A stretch of DNA of 64,000 nt from NCBI GenBank assembly GCA_038030265.1, contig CM075939.1:19201253-19265252 (forward strand). The letters are read 5' to 3'. Positions 11,901 to 23,058 of the stretch are shown here, piece after piece. This DNA comes from Corythucha ciliata (Eukaryota > Arthropoda > Insecta > Hemiptera > Tingidae). The position numbers and the translations under genes were made by a program. Position 1 is the stretch's first letter; the number at the start of each line of letters is the position of its first letter. The notes below the pieces were generated by a model. It saw nothing but the letters and a program-made list of their open reading frames with translations, made no database searches and was not told where the DNA came from.

Positions 11901-13281
11901 TGTAAATCAACAGATGAACAGCGAAATAAAGGGCTAAATTTTCGAATTCTTGATTATTACTTTGCTATAATGAACGATAGACTCCCGAAAACTTTTAAAA
12001 ATGTCGTCGTCGCTTAAAACATTGTTAGGAATAGATGGTAAAGACAATGAAGATGGTTCCACAAGTTCTTTTGCAGTGTTTTTTCCAATCATAAACCTAT
12101 AGGAAGACTGTCAATACCTTCTACATGAATAAAAAAGTTATTCCAACAATCCACCTGTTTTTTGACGTCTCCTGTAAAGAAGCGTTTCTCTGCACAGACT
12201 GAGATTTGTTATTATACGGATATTTTATGCACACTGACGCGGAACTAAGCCCCTCACAAGCACCTGAGACGTGTTATTGTTGTACAAAAATTAATAAAAA
12301 TAAATAAATAAATCCAGGAATGTTACCCCCGAGCCATAGAAGATCATTCGTGGAACGAAGCGTATCAGCCGCCGTATGATAGAAAGTTAACGCTTCACTT
12401 GGGAGTCCCGCCTGAAGGCATAAATCTCCCAAATGTTTCGTCATTCGCCCCACGCTTCGCCTTTTATTAGTGCGCGACTCAAAGTCCGCACCGACGAAAT
12501 CTTTTTTTTCGACTGGAGCGAACAGCATGGCCACTTTATCAGCCTTTTGGATGGGGAAAAAAAACATGGGTACTGGGCTGGAATGGGTGGAGGGTCGAAA
12601 GATATCGTGAACCTACTTTTTCTCGACTTCGTTCGTGTCGCTTCGACTCGAGCACCCAAAATAGCGATGAAAGATACTCGGAAATATGATCTTCCAGAGA
12701 GGCACTCTCGTCGCCGTCAGTTGCGAAATACAACGCTCGACTTTTAAAATTTGAAGGAGGAGTGAAATTGTCCACATCTGGTCCGTCGTTAATGCCGAAC
12801 ACGATGCATCGTGAGTCGTAAAGTGTGGTCACGTAGCGAACTTTCAAACTTTCGTGCATGCGACACATTTCGTTGAAATCTATTTGAGTTTTACTCTTTC
12901 CTGGAACAAAAAAAAACATAGTGACTCATACCTCATTCAGCGTCTTTTAGCTACTTACCAACAGTTATTAGACCAAGTAGTCTCCTGTGGGACTGGAAAT
13001 CCCCCCAGTCGTTATTTCCTAAAGGATAGTCCTTGACGTACCTCGCCCAGATACTACGAGTTGCCCCCAGGCTGTCGACGACTTTCACGTTATTCACACG
13101 ACTGATTCGTTCGAATATTTTGTTGAAGCTTTTTTGACTCAGTTCTTCACCTAATCATTCCAAAGGTTATTCACTCATTCATTAATGACTAAATAAGAAA
13201 TCTTATTTCACCAAGATGTTTGACGAGAATCAAAATGGACGCATGATGGTAACACGTCTGTTCGTAGTCGGGATGAGACAT
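5935..13281 (-). CDS. TRAPPC9: TRAPPC9 / NIBP / Trs120 homologue, 19 exons, complete
   Basis: Subunit of the TRAPPII tethering complex (Rab activation at Golgi/endosomes; in vertebrates also tied to NF-kB signalling). Exons in order of transcription: 13281-13212, 13150-12959, 12900-12617, 12543-12327, 12263-12155, 12096-11961, 11899-11560, 11471-11201, 11147-11005, 10943-10858, 10791-10552, 10481-10420, 10364-10159, 10104-9911, 9854-9712, 9658-9502, 9425-9242, 6528-6305, 6081-5935. They sum to 3405 bp = 1134 aa plus stop, and every phase closes; the human protein is 1148 aa. Diagnostic stretches: MSHPDYEQ at the start, NNDWGDFQSHRRLLGLITV (residues ~65-90), EKKDFVGADFESR and HLGDLCLQAG (~190-220), NPLPFELEVSNM (~605), NESCRVPIPVDRCPL (~935) and FFNIGQYKLNVQC near the end. 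Exon 14 (residues ~786-850) is Ser/Thr-rich. Sixteen introns are 53-88 bp; the last two are enlarged by repeats. Weak donors: introns 8 and 9. Start chosen by homology. Confidence 0.93.
6129..6267. mobile_element. MITE family 1, copy 2, inside the last TRAPPC9 intron
   Basis: AGGCCCTGTTCAAAAGCTCT at the left pairs with AGCTTGTGAATGGGGTCTTA at the right. It lies wholly within intron 18 (6082-6304). Confidence 0.8.
6890..7140 (+). repeat. Degenerate repeat array, family E, in TRAPPC9 intron 17
   Basis: Units of about 31-38 bp like GCGAAATTGGTTTTTGAAAG followed by AGCCAAA. Confidence 0.75.
7140..8390 (+). repeat. Degenerate repeat array, family B, in TRAPPC9 intron 17
   Basis: Roughly 30-45 bp units, GCGAATCGTCAGTTTAGCC then ATTTTTAGGG, with heavy substitution and indels. 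Confidence 0.8.
8440..9000 (+). repeat. Degenerate repeat array, family E, in TRAPPC9 intron 17
   Basis: Continues family E after the family B block; interrupted by the MITE at 8631-8777. Confidence 0.7.
8631..8777. mobile_element. MITE-like foldback in TRAPPC9 intron 17
   Basis: TTTAAGCCGCCTTCACATGC pairs with AGTGAAGCCGGCTTAAATG. Roughly 60-bp arms with mismatches. It interrupts a family E repeat array. Confidence 0.7.
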
Positions 13282-13789
13282 GTTTGGGTCGGGCACTGGT
13301 GTTGACAGTATAACGCTCACCGCTGATCTCATTGGTTACTGCTAACAAAAATGAATAAATTACACAACGAATTACTAGAACCATGACAACATTCGATAAG
13401 AAATACCTCTAGCGTAAGAAAGACTACGCGATTTTGGCTTTTAACCCCCCCCCCCATATATAGTGCGAATTCCCACTCGTGCATTTTCATAACTTTTTCA
13501 TCGTGAAAGTTGGAATCACCGCTAGCCGCTCATTTTGGCTCTGTAACTGCCAACTTTCCTAAACTTTCGCAAATCAATTCTTTCGCTTTCAGAAACCAGT
13601 CGTAACTTGTCAAATTGTGGATCTCAGCTCGAAAGTTTGCAAGCCAGCCAGAAGGGGGCTTATACTTCTTCAAGTCGTCTCTGATCGAAAACAGCTACAA
13701 TCAGAAATCGCCAATGTGCCCCTTCAAACTGGCTGATTAGCACGAAAGCTGAACATTTCGCCCTTGAAAAATAACAAAAAAACAGATTT
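13282..13789. other. Upstream region of TRAPPC9
   Basis: A C-rich run at 13448-13455 and no clear TATA box; presumably 5' UTR and promoter. Confidence 0.4.
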
Positions 13790-14240
13790 TCCACTGGAAA
13801 AAAGGCCATTTGTCACAAAGTCGGATAAAATTGAGAAAAACGCTGACTCGCGGCTAAAATGGAGAGAAATCAATCATTCATAGCTAAAGTCGAGAAGCAC
13901 GCTCATTGACAGCTAAACCTGAGATATCGCCAATTTGCGGATAAAATTAAGACGACGCTAATCAAAGATTTCTGGGAGCAACATCGTGACTAAAGTAGTA
14001 AAAACCGCTAATTCATGGCTAAAAGTGGGGAAAAGTAGTTAATTCGAGGTTAAAAAAGGGGTTTGAAAGCGCTGTTCTTGGATCGAGTCCGCCGCTAAAA
14101 TCTAGTAAAAACGCAACTAAAATTCTAAAAATTGCTAATTCACGGATAACAGTGATAAAAAACGCTAAATCACAGGTACAATTGGGGAAAAACATTTCAA
14201 TTTTATCTGCAGGTAAAATAAGTGCTAAAAATCTGCGAAA
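13790..14240 (-). repeat. Degenerate repeat array, family A, minus orientation
   Basis: AAAATTGAGAAAAACGCT and CTAATTCGCGGCTAAAAT words repeat at about 30-45 bp spacing. Confidence 0.75.
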
Positions 14241-14249
14241 TTGTAAGTT

Positions 14250-14990
14250 TCCCCTAATAAATACCCTGGAAAATGAAAGTTTTTTGTCTTAACCTTCGCG
14301 GAATCACAAGTTTCAGGCCTTTTGGACTTATATATGTATAGACCGAGGACCCATCCAGCCACGACATACCCAAAGCCTGACAAATATAGTCATGAAATAA
14401 CGTCACTCGGAGGTAAAAACCTGCGGAATTGCCAGTTTCGGGTCTCCCATATCGGTGACATTGCTAGTTTCCAGTATTTATTCTTGTGAAACTGCCAGTT
14501 TATGGTATTTACTTCCGCGAAATTTTGAGTTTCGGGGATCTTTCTTAGTGACGGTGGAACCGGGCCAGCCCGGGACAGTCCCCAAGGTTTTCTGAGGAAT
14601 ACCCGAAAAAATTGCAACATTTTGAAGGCAAACATCAGCGAAATGCGAAATTAGCAGTCTGAATATTCGCGATATTACGATCTTCAGTTCTTAATTTCAG
14701 CGAATCTACAAGCTTCGTGGCCTTTTGTTCGGGTCTGAATCTCCGCGAAATTGCTTAGTTTCCAGTTCCTTATTTTCGCGCAATTGCAAGTTTAGTATTG
14801 ATTAGCGCGAATTTTCACCTCCCCCCCTCCCACCGACTAGACCGGAACCCGGTTTAACCGGAGCGCTTGTAATTTATTGACAACAAGCCACGAACTTGCA
14901 ACGTTTCGTAGGCAGAATATCTGCAATAAGGCAACTTGCACGTTCTAATTTCAGCGAAACTGCAAGTTTCAGGGCGTTTCAACGTCGAGG
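14250..14990 (+). repeat. Degenerate repeat array, family D
   Basis: Words like GCGAAATTGCAAGTTTCAGG alternate with ATTT-rich linkers at about 35-60 bp spacing. Confidence 0.75.
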
Positions 14991-15009
14991 TCGCGAACCC
15001 AGGGCTAAC

Positions 15010-16290
15010 CGGCCCCCACTGCACCAGTGTTTCGAGGACAAAATTTACAGTTTCCAGAACGAAATTGACAGTTTTCGGGACAAATGCCCTTTAATAAATT
15101 CCAAGACGCAATTGACAGTTTGAAAGACGATCTTGATAGTTTCTAGTACTCGTCTGTTTCCGGTGAAGGGGCTTGGAAAACCCATGGTCTGAGCCAAAAT
15201 GTCTGTTGCTTAACCTCGAATTAAGGTTTGGGATCTTTTTTTATCTGCAAGGATGAAATGAGCTTTCAAGTCAAAATTGTCATTTCTTAGGGCAAAATTG
15301 ACAGTGTTGTAAGACGAAATTGACAATTTAAAGTACGAAAATCACAGTTTTTAATGTCGAAATTGAGAGTTTCTAGGGTGAAGTTGGCAGATTCGAGGAC
15401 AAAACTGATAGTTTTAACGACGAAATTTACAATATCCTGGAAAAATGGACAGTTTATAGAATGGAATTGACTGTTTCCAGGACAAATGCCAGTTGATAGT
15501 TTCCAGGACTAAATTGACAGTTTTTAGAACGAAATTGACCGTTTCCAGGACAAATGCCAGTTGATAGTTTCCAGGACGAAATTGACAGTTTCAAGATCGA
15601 TATTGACAGTTTTGAATGACGAAGTTGGCAGATTGAATGATTCTAGAATGACATTTTGTTTACAGGACGAAATTGGCTGTTCCAGGTCGACATTGATAGG
15701 CTTTGGCGACAAAATTGACAAGACCAGGACAAAATTGGCAGTTTAAAAGACGAAATTAACAGTTTCCAGAACTCGACTGTTTCCGGTGAAGGGGCTTAAA
15801 AACCCTCAGATTCCGAAATCCGTTGACAGTTTCATAGCCGATATTAACACGTTTATAGGACAGAATTGACAGTGTTAAGTCGACATTGATAGTTTCAACC
15901 TGGACATTTACAGTTCCAAGGACGAAATTGACAGTTTCTGGGCAATATTGACAGTTATTTATAACAAATTTGACAGTTTCTGGGGCGAAATTGATAGTTT
16001 CCGGGACGAAATTGACAGTTTACAGGACGGAATTGTTGTGAGAGTTTTTAGTGCTCGACAGTTTCAGGAGAAGTGGCTCAAAACCCTCAAATTGTGAGCC
16101 CGAACTGTCTGCTGCTCAATTTCAAAGTCAAGTGCTATGATGTTTTGTTATGTAGGAGAAAATTGACAGATTCCAAGTCAAAACTGCCAGTTTCTGGGGC
16201 GAAAATGAGAGTTTTTTCAAGACGAAATGGACAGTTTTAAGGACGAAATTTACAGTTGTCGAGGGAGAGGTTAAGAAAATCCACAGTCTG
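15010..16290 (+). repeat. Degenerate repeat array, family C, most regular of the set
   Basis: Over 35 recognisable ACGAAATTGACAGTTTCCAG units, many at 20-32 bp spacing. A longer unit containing CTGTTTCCGGTGAAGGGGCT recurs at about 15150 and 15780, with a diverged form near 16060, suggesting a higher-order period of about 300-600 bp. Confidence 0.85.
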
Positions 16291-16299
16291 AGACCCGAA

Positions 16300-16930
16300 T
16301 TCTCATCAGTGACTGAGTTTACAATTTTTAGTGCGTGAATAGTCATTCTGGTGATCAGCAATTTATGGAACTCGAATGATCGTTTTACAAGACACGAATC
16401 TGTCAGTTTAGCCATTGGAGGGGGGGGGGGCGTGAATTGTCATTGTATGAAGCCTCTTTTAGGGCCTGATCGGTCAGTTCTATCTCAAGAGACAAATTGT
16501 CTCTGACGCTTTCCAAAGAGCGCGAATGACCAGTTTGACCATTTTTAAAGCGAAACTTTGAAGATTGAAATTTGTAAGGTATTAGGTAACTTTAGGACAC
16601 GAATCATCAGTTCAAACATTTTCAAGGCACATGCCATTTCGCGAGTCACCACTTTAAGCATTTCCAAGGCGCGAATCATCTTGAGCCATTTTTAGGGCAT
16701 GAATAGTCCATTTGACAATTTCCAGAGGATGAATCGTCAGTAAAGTCAATTTTAGGGTGCGAACGGTTATTTTAGCCATTTATTAAGGCTCGAATCACCA
16801 GATTCATCATTTTTTGGTACAAATGAACAGTTTTTCCATAGTAAAAGCACGGATCGCCAGTTTTGCTATTTTAGGGCACGAATGGTCATTTTTTGAGCAT
16901 GAATTGCATGAAACGAAGCCCAATGGTTAA
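16300..16930 (+). repeat. Degenerate repeat array, family B
   Basis: GGCGCGAATCATC and CAGTTT..CCATTTTTAGG words at 35-50 bp spacing. Confidence 0.75.
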
Positions 16931-17114
16931 AAAAGCGCATATATTAACTGTCAGAATTGAGGAAAAAAAGAATATAATTAGTGGCTAAATGTGAGCGTCA
17001 TGAATAAAAAGTAGGTTCTAATTCACTGCAGTCTGTCAACTTAGAGATGGACTCTCGAACGTGTTGCTTCATTTCGATAGCTCGATTTGTTTACTCCCAC
17101 CAAAACTATTTACA

Positions 17115-17241
17115 GCGATTTCCATTCAACACATTACACAAGTGTAGTGCCGCGTTCTCTCCATAAACATATGTTTCAATTCAGATAGGACGGGTGAAAA
17201 AACTTACACCACACTAGTGTATTGCATTGAATGGAAAACGC
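17115..17241. mobile_element. MITE family 3, copy 1
   Basis: Inverted termini GCGATTTCCATTCAACACAT and ATTGCATTGAATGGAAAACG. The second copy lies in opposite orientation at 35142-35274. Confidence 0.8.
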
Positions 17242-17414
17242 CATGAAAGAACTCAACAAAAAAACTTTAACTACGGGCACTACGGTTACGTATAGACGCT
17301 ACACAGTGATCATTTGTTCCAAAATTATTCCCGGTGCATTATTCTTAGGAGAAGGGGCAAAGGCTAATAGTCCAGTAAACAGAGGAAATGTCCTTGCAAA
17401 AGGTGGTGTAAGCG

Positions 17415-19810
17415 ATTTTATTTTTTTTAATTAATCCATTAGGGTCCTATTAACAAGGAATCACAGTTTGCACACAAAATTTCGAAAAGCACAACTTTCG
17501 AGAGCCCAAAAACCTCAAAATTTTCTGACTTTTTTCAGTCATTCTCTTATAAGTCGAATATGGTCAATCCTAACGGAAAACGCACAATATACTTAGTTGA
17601 AGTTGACAAAATTTCGCTTCGATTAGAAAAAAAAAAGTTTCCAAATCGGTCGAGCGGTTCAACCTTTACAGATGGGCAAATATCACCTATTTTTTTCAAA
17701 ATTTTCAAAAACGTGTACTATTCCATTTTCGACGCGTCATACCTCTAAAACTATCTTTTCAATCAATACCCCTCCTCATTGAAAGTTCTAGAGCATCGAA
17801 TGGAGAGCTCAGGAACATCTGAATCAACCGCCTGGAACCTGTTTTTGACGTTTTAAACGCTGTTTGTCCCAAATCGAAATTTCTCAAAATTCGCTATCAG
17901 ACTGGGTTTTATCGCCCCACATGCCATTATTGTTCTCTATTCGCCTCTGGCACCGTTCTGGGCCCTTGCCATCAATGATTTATCAAGTCATAGGTGCGAA
18001 ATAGACGTCACGTTCATAGCTTCCAGAACTGGGACTTTGGAGAAGATAAAATGGCTCAATATACTCTGTAGCCTAGAGTGGGGTGTTGGGTGTCTGCCTA
18101 ATAAATTCTCAAACTGTAAAAATAGTGTAAAGGCTATTTGAGTTCAAAATGGCTATTTGTCGGCCTCTGAAATTATGATTTTCGTTCAAGATAATCATTA
18201 CGAATCCCGATCTAAGTTGAGTCCCTTCTCAAAGTAAATAGCGCAATATAAATATCGCAAAAGTTTCTTCAGAATTAGCATACGTTTGGTCCGAATGAAC
18301 CTTAGCCTAGCGTGTGATGGCGTGCGAAATCCAATGATCATCAGCACAATGATGTCACAACAGGGCTGCAATCCTCTACCAGGACACGTAGCCATCCAAC
18401 ATGTCTTCTAAGGTGTCCATGAAATAGATAATCGGACATAAGGATGGTTCGGCTCATTTGCGATCAAAACTATTGCTAGCCGTTCGTGAAAATTATTGCT
18501 TTGCCTCCGAGATGCGACACGTTTTGTATACATATACATATGTATTTCACGAATGTGTCCATTTTACCTGTAAATGCCACCTATGCGCTCAAAAGATGAT
18601 GTTCTAAGAAAGAGCGCGAAATTCTGTTGTAAAAAGCATACTTTTCGATAATGTAACCGAACTAGAACCAGACGACAGAACCACCGATATCCAAAGAAAA
18701 CTTGCTAGTCCCATACTGCTCACTGTTTTCCAATGCGTTTTCCTCTTTTTGGAACCGTGAAAGTGAACAGTTTTTTTGAACCGCTAGAAAGCTGGCTGAA
18801 CGAAGAATTGTTTTTGAGTGATTCAAAAAAAAAAATCACAGGGATATTTGGAAAATAGCCCAAGAATAATATTTGTTCAGGCATAAATTACAATTTTTCA
18901 TGCCGTCACACGCAAGGCTAAGGATCATTCGCACCAAACACTTACAAATTCTGAATATACGTTTGCGCTCTTTCCATTGCGCTATTTACTTTGAGTGGGA
19001 ATTCAACTTAGATTGTATCGTAGGCGTTCATTGGGAAAAAGTGTCCGCTCTGTTAAAAAACAAAAAATACGTAATGATTATCTTGAACGAAAATCATAAT
19101 TTCAGAGGCCGACAAATAGCCATTTTGAACTCAAATAGCCTTTACACTATTTCCACAGTTTGTCTGAGAATTTATTAGGCAGACACCCAACACCCCACTC
19201 TAGGCTACAGAGTATATTGAGCCATTTATCTTCTCCACAGTCCCAGTTCTGGAAGCTATGAACGAGACGTCTATTTCGCACCTATGACTTGATTAATCAT
19301 TGATGGCAAGGACCCAGAACGGTGCCAGAGGCGAATAGAGAACAATTATGACATGTGGAGCGATAAAACTTAAATAAAAACGTCAAAAACAGGTTCCAGG
19401 TGGTTGATTCAGATGTTCCTGAGCTCTCCATTCGATGCTTTAGAACGTTCATTGAGGAGAGGTATTGATTGAAAAGATAGTTTTAGAGGTATGACGCTTC
19501 GAAAAAGGAATAGCACACGTTTTTGAAAAAAATAGGTGATATTTGCCCATCTGTAAAGGTTGAGCCGCTCAAACCGATTTGGAAACTTTTTTTTTTCAGT
19601 CGACGCGAAATTTTGTTAACTTCAACTAAGTATATTGTGCGTTTTCCGCTGGGATTGACCATATTTGACTTATAAGTGATTGACTGAAAAAAAAATCAGA
19701 CAATTTTGAGGTTTTTAGGCTCTCAAAAGTTGTGCCTTTCGAAATTTTGTGTGCAAACTGTGATTCCTTGTTAATAGGACCCTAACGGAATAATTGAAAA
19801 AATTATTTCC
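17415..19810. mobile_element. 2.4-kb foldback element with ~0.9-kb inverted arms
   Basis: Left arm 17415 to about 18330 is the reverse complement of about 18895-19810 with scattered mismatches. For example, GGGTCCTATTAACAAGGAAT near 17452 pairs with ATTCCTTGTTAATAGGACCC near 19765. The spacer is about 570 bp. Short mirrored ORFs in the two arms (18198-18395 minus; 18873-19178 plus) share PSHARLR and CAIYFE but are explained by the arm duplication. I recognise no transposase. Confidence 0.85.
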
Positions 19811-20023
19811 GAAACCCACCCAGGTCCATTGTTTCTCGAAACTCTAGGCGTTTCTCCTGATCAGTAAACCACGGCGAATTTTATCTTATCTAGATGTTGT
19901 TAGATGGATATAATGAATAATTCTGTCGCCGGTATTTTTAATTAATAAATTAATTAAACTGATGTTATCCGGACGACGATGGAAGAGCATAGCCCAACAC
20001 GATTCGAGTTTCGAGAAAAAATG

Positions 20024-20096
20024 GCTCCCCGGCGGGATTTGAACCCGCAACCTCTGGATTACCAGTTCAGCACGCTGCCATTTGCGCCACGGAGAC
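20024..20096 (-). tRNA. tRNA-Thr-like (GGT), inverted partner copy
   Basis: Reverse-complement copy of the tRNA-like sequence at 20223-20295, with A box TGGCGCAAATGG. The anticodon stem is CTGAA/TCCAG with one mismatch. Flanks are also copied, which marks it as part of the palindrome rather than an independent tRNA. Confidence 0.45.
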
Positions 20097-20222
20097 GCCT
20101 ATGGTAGTCGTACTCCGAGGGATAAGCTAAGCCGAACCCCACCCAGGTCCATTGTTTCTCGAAACTCTAGGCGCTTCTCCTGATCATCTTAGCTTATCCC
20201 TCGGAGTACGACTCCCATAGGC

Positions 20223-20295
20223 GTCTCCGTGGCCCAAATGGCAGCGTGCTGGACTGGTAATCCAGAGGTTGCGGGTTCAAATCCCGCCGGGGAGC
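20223..20295 (+). tRNA. tRNA-Thr-like (GGT), probably tRNA-derived repeat
   Basis: A 73-nt sequence folds as a cloverleaf by eye: acceptor GTCTCCG/CGGGGAG (six of seven pairs), anticodon stem CTGGA/TCCAG with loop CTGGTAA (anticodon GGT), T stem GCGGG/CCCGC with loop TTCAAAT. Pol III A box TGGCCCAAATGG and B box GGTTCAAATCC are present. Thr-GGT is rarely used by eukaryotes and two related copies are nearby, so a SINE-like or pseudo-tRNA origin is more likely than a working gene. Confidence 0.5.
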
Positions 20296-20519
20296 CGTTT
20301 TTTCTCGAAACTCGAATCGTGTTGGGCTCGTCGTCGTCGTCCGGATAATATCAGTCTAATTAATTTATTAATTAAAATACCGGCGACAGATTTATTCAGT
20401 ATATCCATCTAATATGTGAATATCGCTACCTCCTCACTTCAACCCCAATTACGTGTGTTTTGGCTAGGTCAAAACACACGCTGTGCCATCCAGACTTATG
20501 GTGGGAGAGGAAATGCCAT

Positions 20520-21560
20520 CTCTGTTTACCGTCTCAGGTCTAAAATTTACAGTTTAGCTCCAAAATTATCACTTTCCGGGACGGGGAGGGGAGTTTCAGT
20601 TTTTCGACAAAAAATCCGAAATAGAAGGCTACAAACGACAGTTTTCCAGCAGATTTTTATTTGTTGACGGATAGTGACTATTTCTGTGCAAATTTAGTCT
20701 CTGATGGCCGTGAATTGACGCGATTCTAACCTCCAGATCCTGTTATAAGCCTGCAAAAAGGCGTGGATCCAGTTAATTCCTGAAGAGGAGTTGCACAGAG
20801 TTCCCCCTCCCATTTTACTCGTGAATGATCACTATTTTTAGCCTCGAATTGACGTTTTCCCTTAATTTTAGGTGAAACTAAGTGCTTTTTCTCAATTCTT
20901 CCTCGAACTAGCTCATTTTCTTCATTTTAGCAGTGAAAAGGTCTCATAAAATCGTGGAATAAAACAACAAACGATGACAATTTTGCCAATTCGTATTCCC
21001 TTAATTTTCGCCGCAAATTAGTGCTTCAATCCCAATTCTGCCTTGAGCAATTTCTCCCCCCTTCAAATTTTAGCAATAAAAAGGTCAACATAATCCGCAC
21101 GTTAGCGAATTTAATTAATTTTGACCCGGACGTTGCATCGCGAAACCTTGAAATAGGTGTTTTCCTCAATTTGACCTGCGAACTAACAAGTTTTCTTAAT
21201 TTTAGCCGTGAATAAGCACTTTTTCAAAAATGTATGCGCTAAGTCGCTCTCTTTCTCAATTGTACCCGCAAACTGCTATATGCACATTTGTATAAAAACG
21301 GTCAATTACTTTCACTTTTTCGCAATGTTTACCGAGATGTTGGTTTGAGAAACCACGAACTGGCGCCTTCTCTCAATTTTACTGCGAGAATGAGTCCATT
21401 TTTCAATTTTAGCTATGATTGGCGTTTTCCCTCAATTTTAGCCACAAATGAGTTATTTTTCTCAATTCTACATTGAACGAGCAATTTATTTTTTCAATTT
21501 TAGCTGTGAAAAGAGCTCTATAAACCGCTAATTAGCGCATATTCTTGCATCGCGAAACCG
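20520..21560 (+). repeat. Degenerate repeat array, family A
   Basis: TTTTCTCAATTTTAGCC / GTGAATTAGCG-like units at about 30-60 bp spacing. The array resumes at 22020-22170 after the MITE at 21565-22011, so the MITE probably inserted into it. Confidence 0.75.
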
Positions 21561-21564
21561 CAAA

Positions 21565-22011
21565 TGGGGAACTTGCACATTTTTCAAGCACTGGTGTTTA
21601 TTGATGAGGGCTCTTCCACAATGCTATTGCCCACATTAAACATTGAAATCAATCATGGATTTTTTTAGAGCGAATTTTTAAAAATTTTGAGTGGGGATTT
21701 GATAACGTCAAACCCTGTTTAATGAAATGGATGGTGTGAGGAAAAGGGGGGTACGACACATTTTCAGGGGGACAATTTTTCTTGTTATTTGTAAACAAAA
21801 AATGTTAGAGTGCCCTAATCATATGCTTCAAAATTAGGGATTGACGTAATTTCCCCTCGTTCCATGTATCCCCTCTTGAAGAACTTTGAAATTTGTTTAA
21901 AAATCACCAAATGCACCAATGGGGCTGCAACTACCATTGATATCCTTCTTTCCATGTTCCAATTCACCGGTACACTTTTCTCCCAAATCGGACATTCATG
22001 CAAGTTCCCCA
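21565..22011. mobile_element. MITE family 4 (~450 bp), copy 1
   Basis: Starts TGGGGAACTTGCACATTTTT and ends CATGCAAGTTCCCCA, a 12-15 bp inverted terminus. The copy at 23059-23509 is in the same orientation. Confidence 0.85.
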
Positions 22012-22569
22012 TTGGTGTTTTCACAATTTCAACCGCAAATAATGAGATTAATTTCTCAAGTTTAACGTGAATCAGCGCTATTTCTCAAATCTAGGGTGGG
22101 TGTTTTTCCTCAGTCTTAGCCGCAAAATGTCCTTTTCTGGATTTCATCCGCGAACGAACACTTTTTCTCAAGAGGTGCGCCCCCTGCCAAACTCTGGATC
22201 CGTGCCTGGCTGGCTGCCCACCCCTGGCAGCCTACGCCCCTGGAGCAGTAAAGTCTTTTTTGTACAGCCGGGCGTAAAGACTCGAAAATCGCCCGCTAGG
22301 AGAGCCTTGAGCGGACGACATGAGGTTCATTCCGCCCACCGGGCGTAAAGATAAAATATCAGCCCGCTGCGTCTTCTTTTAGGCCTTTTGTTGTTTTTTA
22401 AAAAAATTGTTCTTCCTAATTTTGTTTTTAAATTGTACATTAGCCATAAAAACACAAAAATAAGCACTGTAAATTACGCTGAGAGGTGGTTAAAGTTCTC
22501 TCTGTATCATCTACGTCATCCTTCCATTCGCTGGAGTGTGGGTGCACTTCAGTGTATTAAACAAACGAT

Positions 22570-22691
22570 ATGATATGCGTCTATGGAGTTTGTGCAACCT
22601 ATCAAAATGCTTCATTTTTCGAAGGAATTAATTTGACTGGTTGCATAGACAACTCCACAGATGCATAGCACAAAGCTTCTGAACGGGGATT
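22570..22691. mobile_element. MITE family 1, copy 3, left end trimmed
   Basis: Shares GCAACCTATCAAAATGCTTC and the right end AAGCTTCTGAACGGGGAT with copies 1 and 2. The left terminus is missing. Confidence 0.65.
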
Positions 22692-23058
22692 TCAATTCTG
22701 GTTTTTATGATTATAATTAATAAGAACTATGAACTTCGGCTGTACAAAAAATAGCGTACAACACTCGGGTGGTATTCCTCATTCGGCGGATCTCGGGCGA
22801 CAACTGCCCTCGGCTTCTCCTCGGACACTTCCTGTCGCGCTCGACCGTAGTGAGCATCACACCGCCCTTGAATCGTAATAGACTAATTCAAACCGATTTT
22901 CTCACCAGAAATTAAAATGGAAGCGAAACAACAACGGATTTATTCCGATCCACAGTTAATGAGGGTTATTTTACAAATTTCAAAGTTTACATGCCGTAAA
23001 ATGGAAGAAGGGCGATGGGAGGTACCTTGTTGCCATGGTCTTTACGATACCTATTGAG

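Larger units (their letters stand above)
19905..20413. repeat. Palindrome carrying two divergently oriented tRNA-like sequences
   Basis: Arms 19905-20131 and 20188-20413 are close inverted copies. The 56-bp spacer contains a segment starting ACCCAGGTCCATTG that is also found just outside the left arm (19816-19861). Confidence 0.85.

Noticed and set aside
15010..16290. CRISPR-like regular repeat
   Set aside because: Units vary in sequence and spacing, there are no unique spacers of constant length, and the DNA is clearly from an animal.
18198..19178. Two similar small proteins (65 and 101 aa) as a gene pair
   Set aside because: They are mirror copies created by the inverted arms of the foldback element, and neither shows a known domain.
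20223..20295. A working tRNA-Thr(GGT) gene
   Set aside because: Rare anticodon for eukaryotes, inverted copy with copied flanks, and a third decayed copy favour a tRNA-derived repeat; kept only at moderate confidence.
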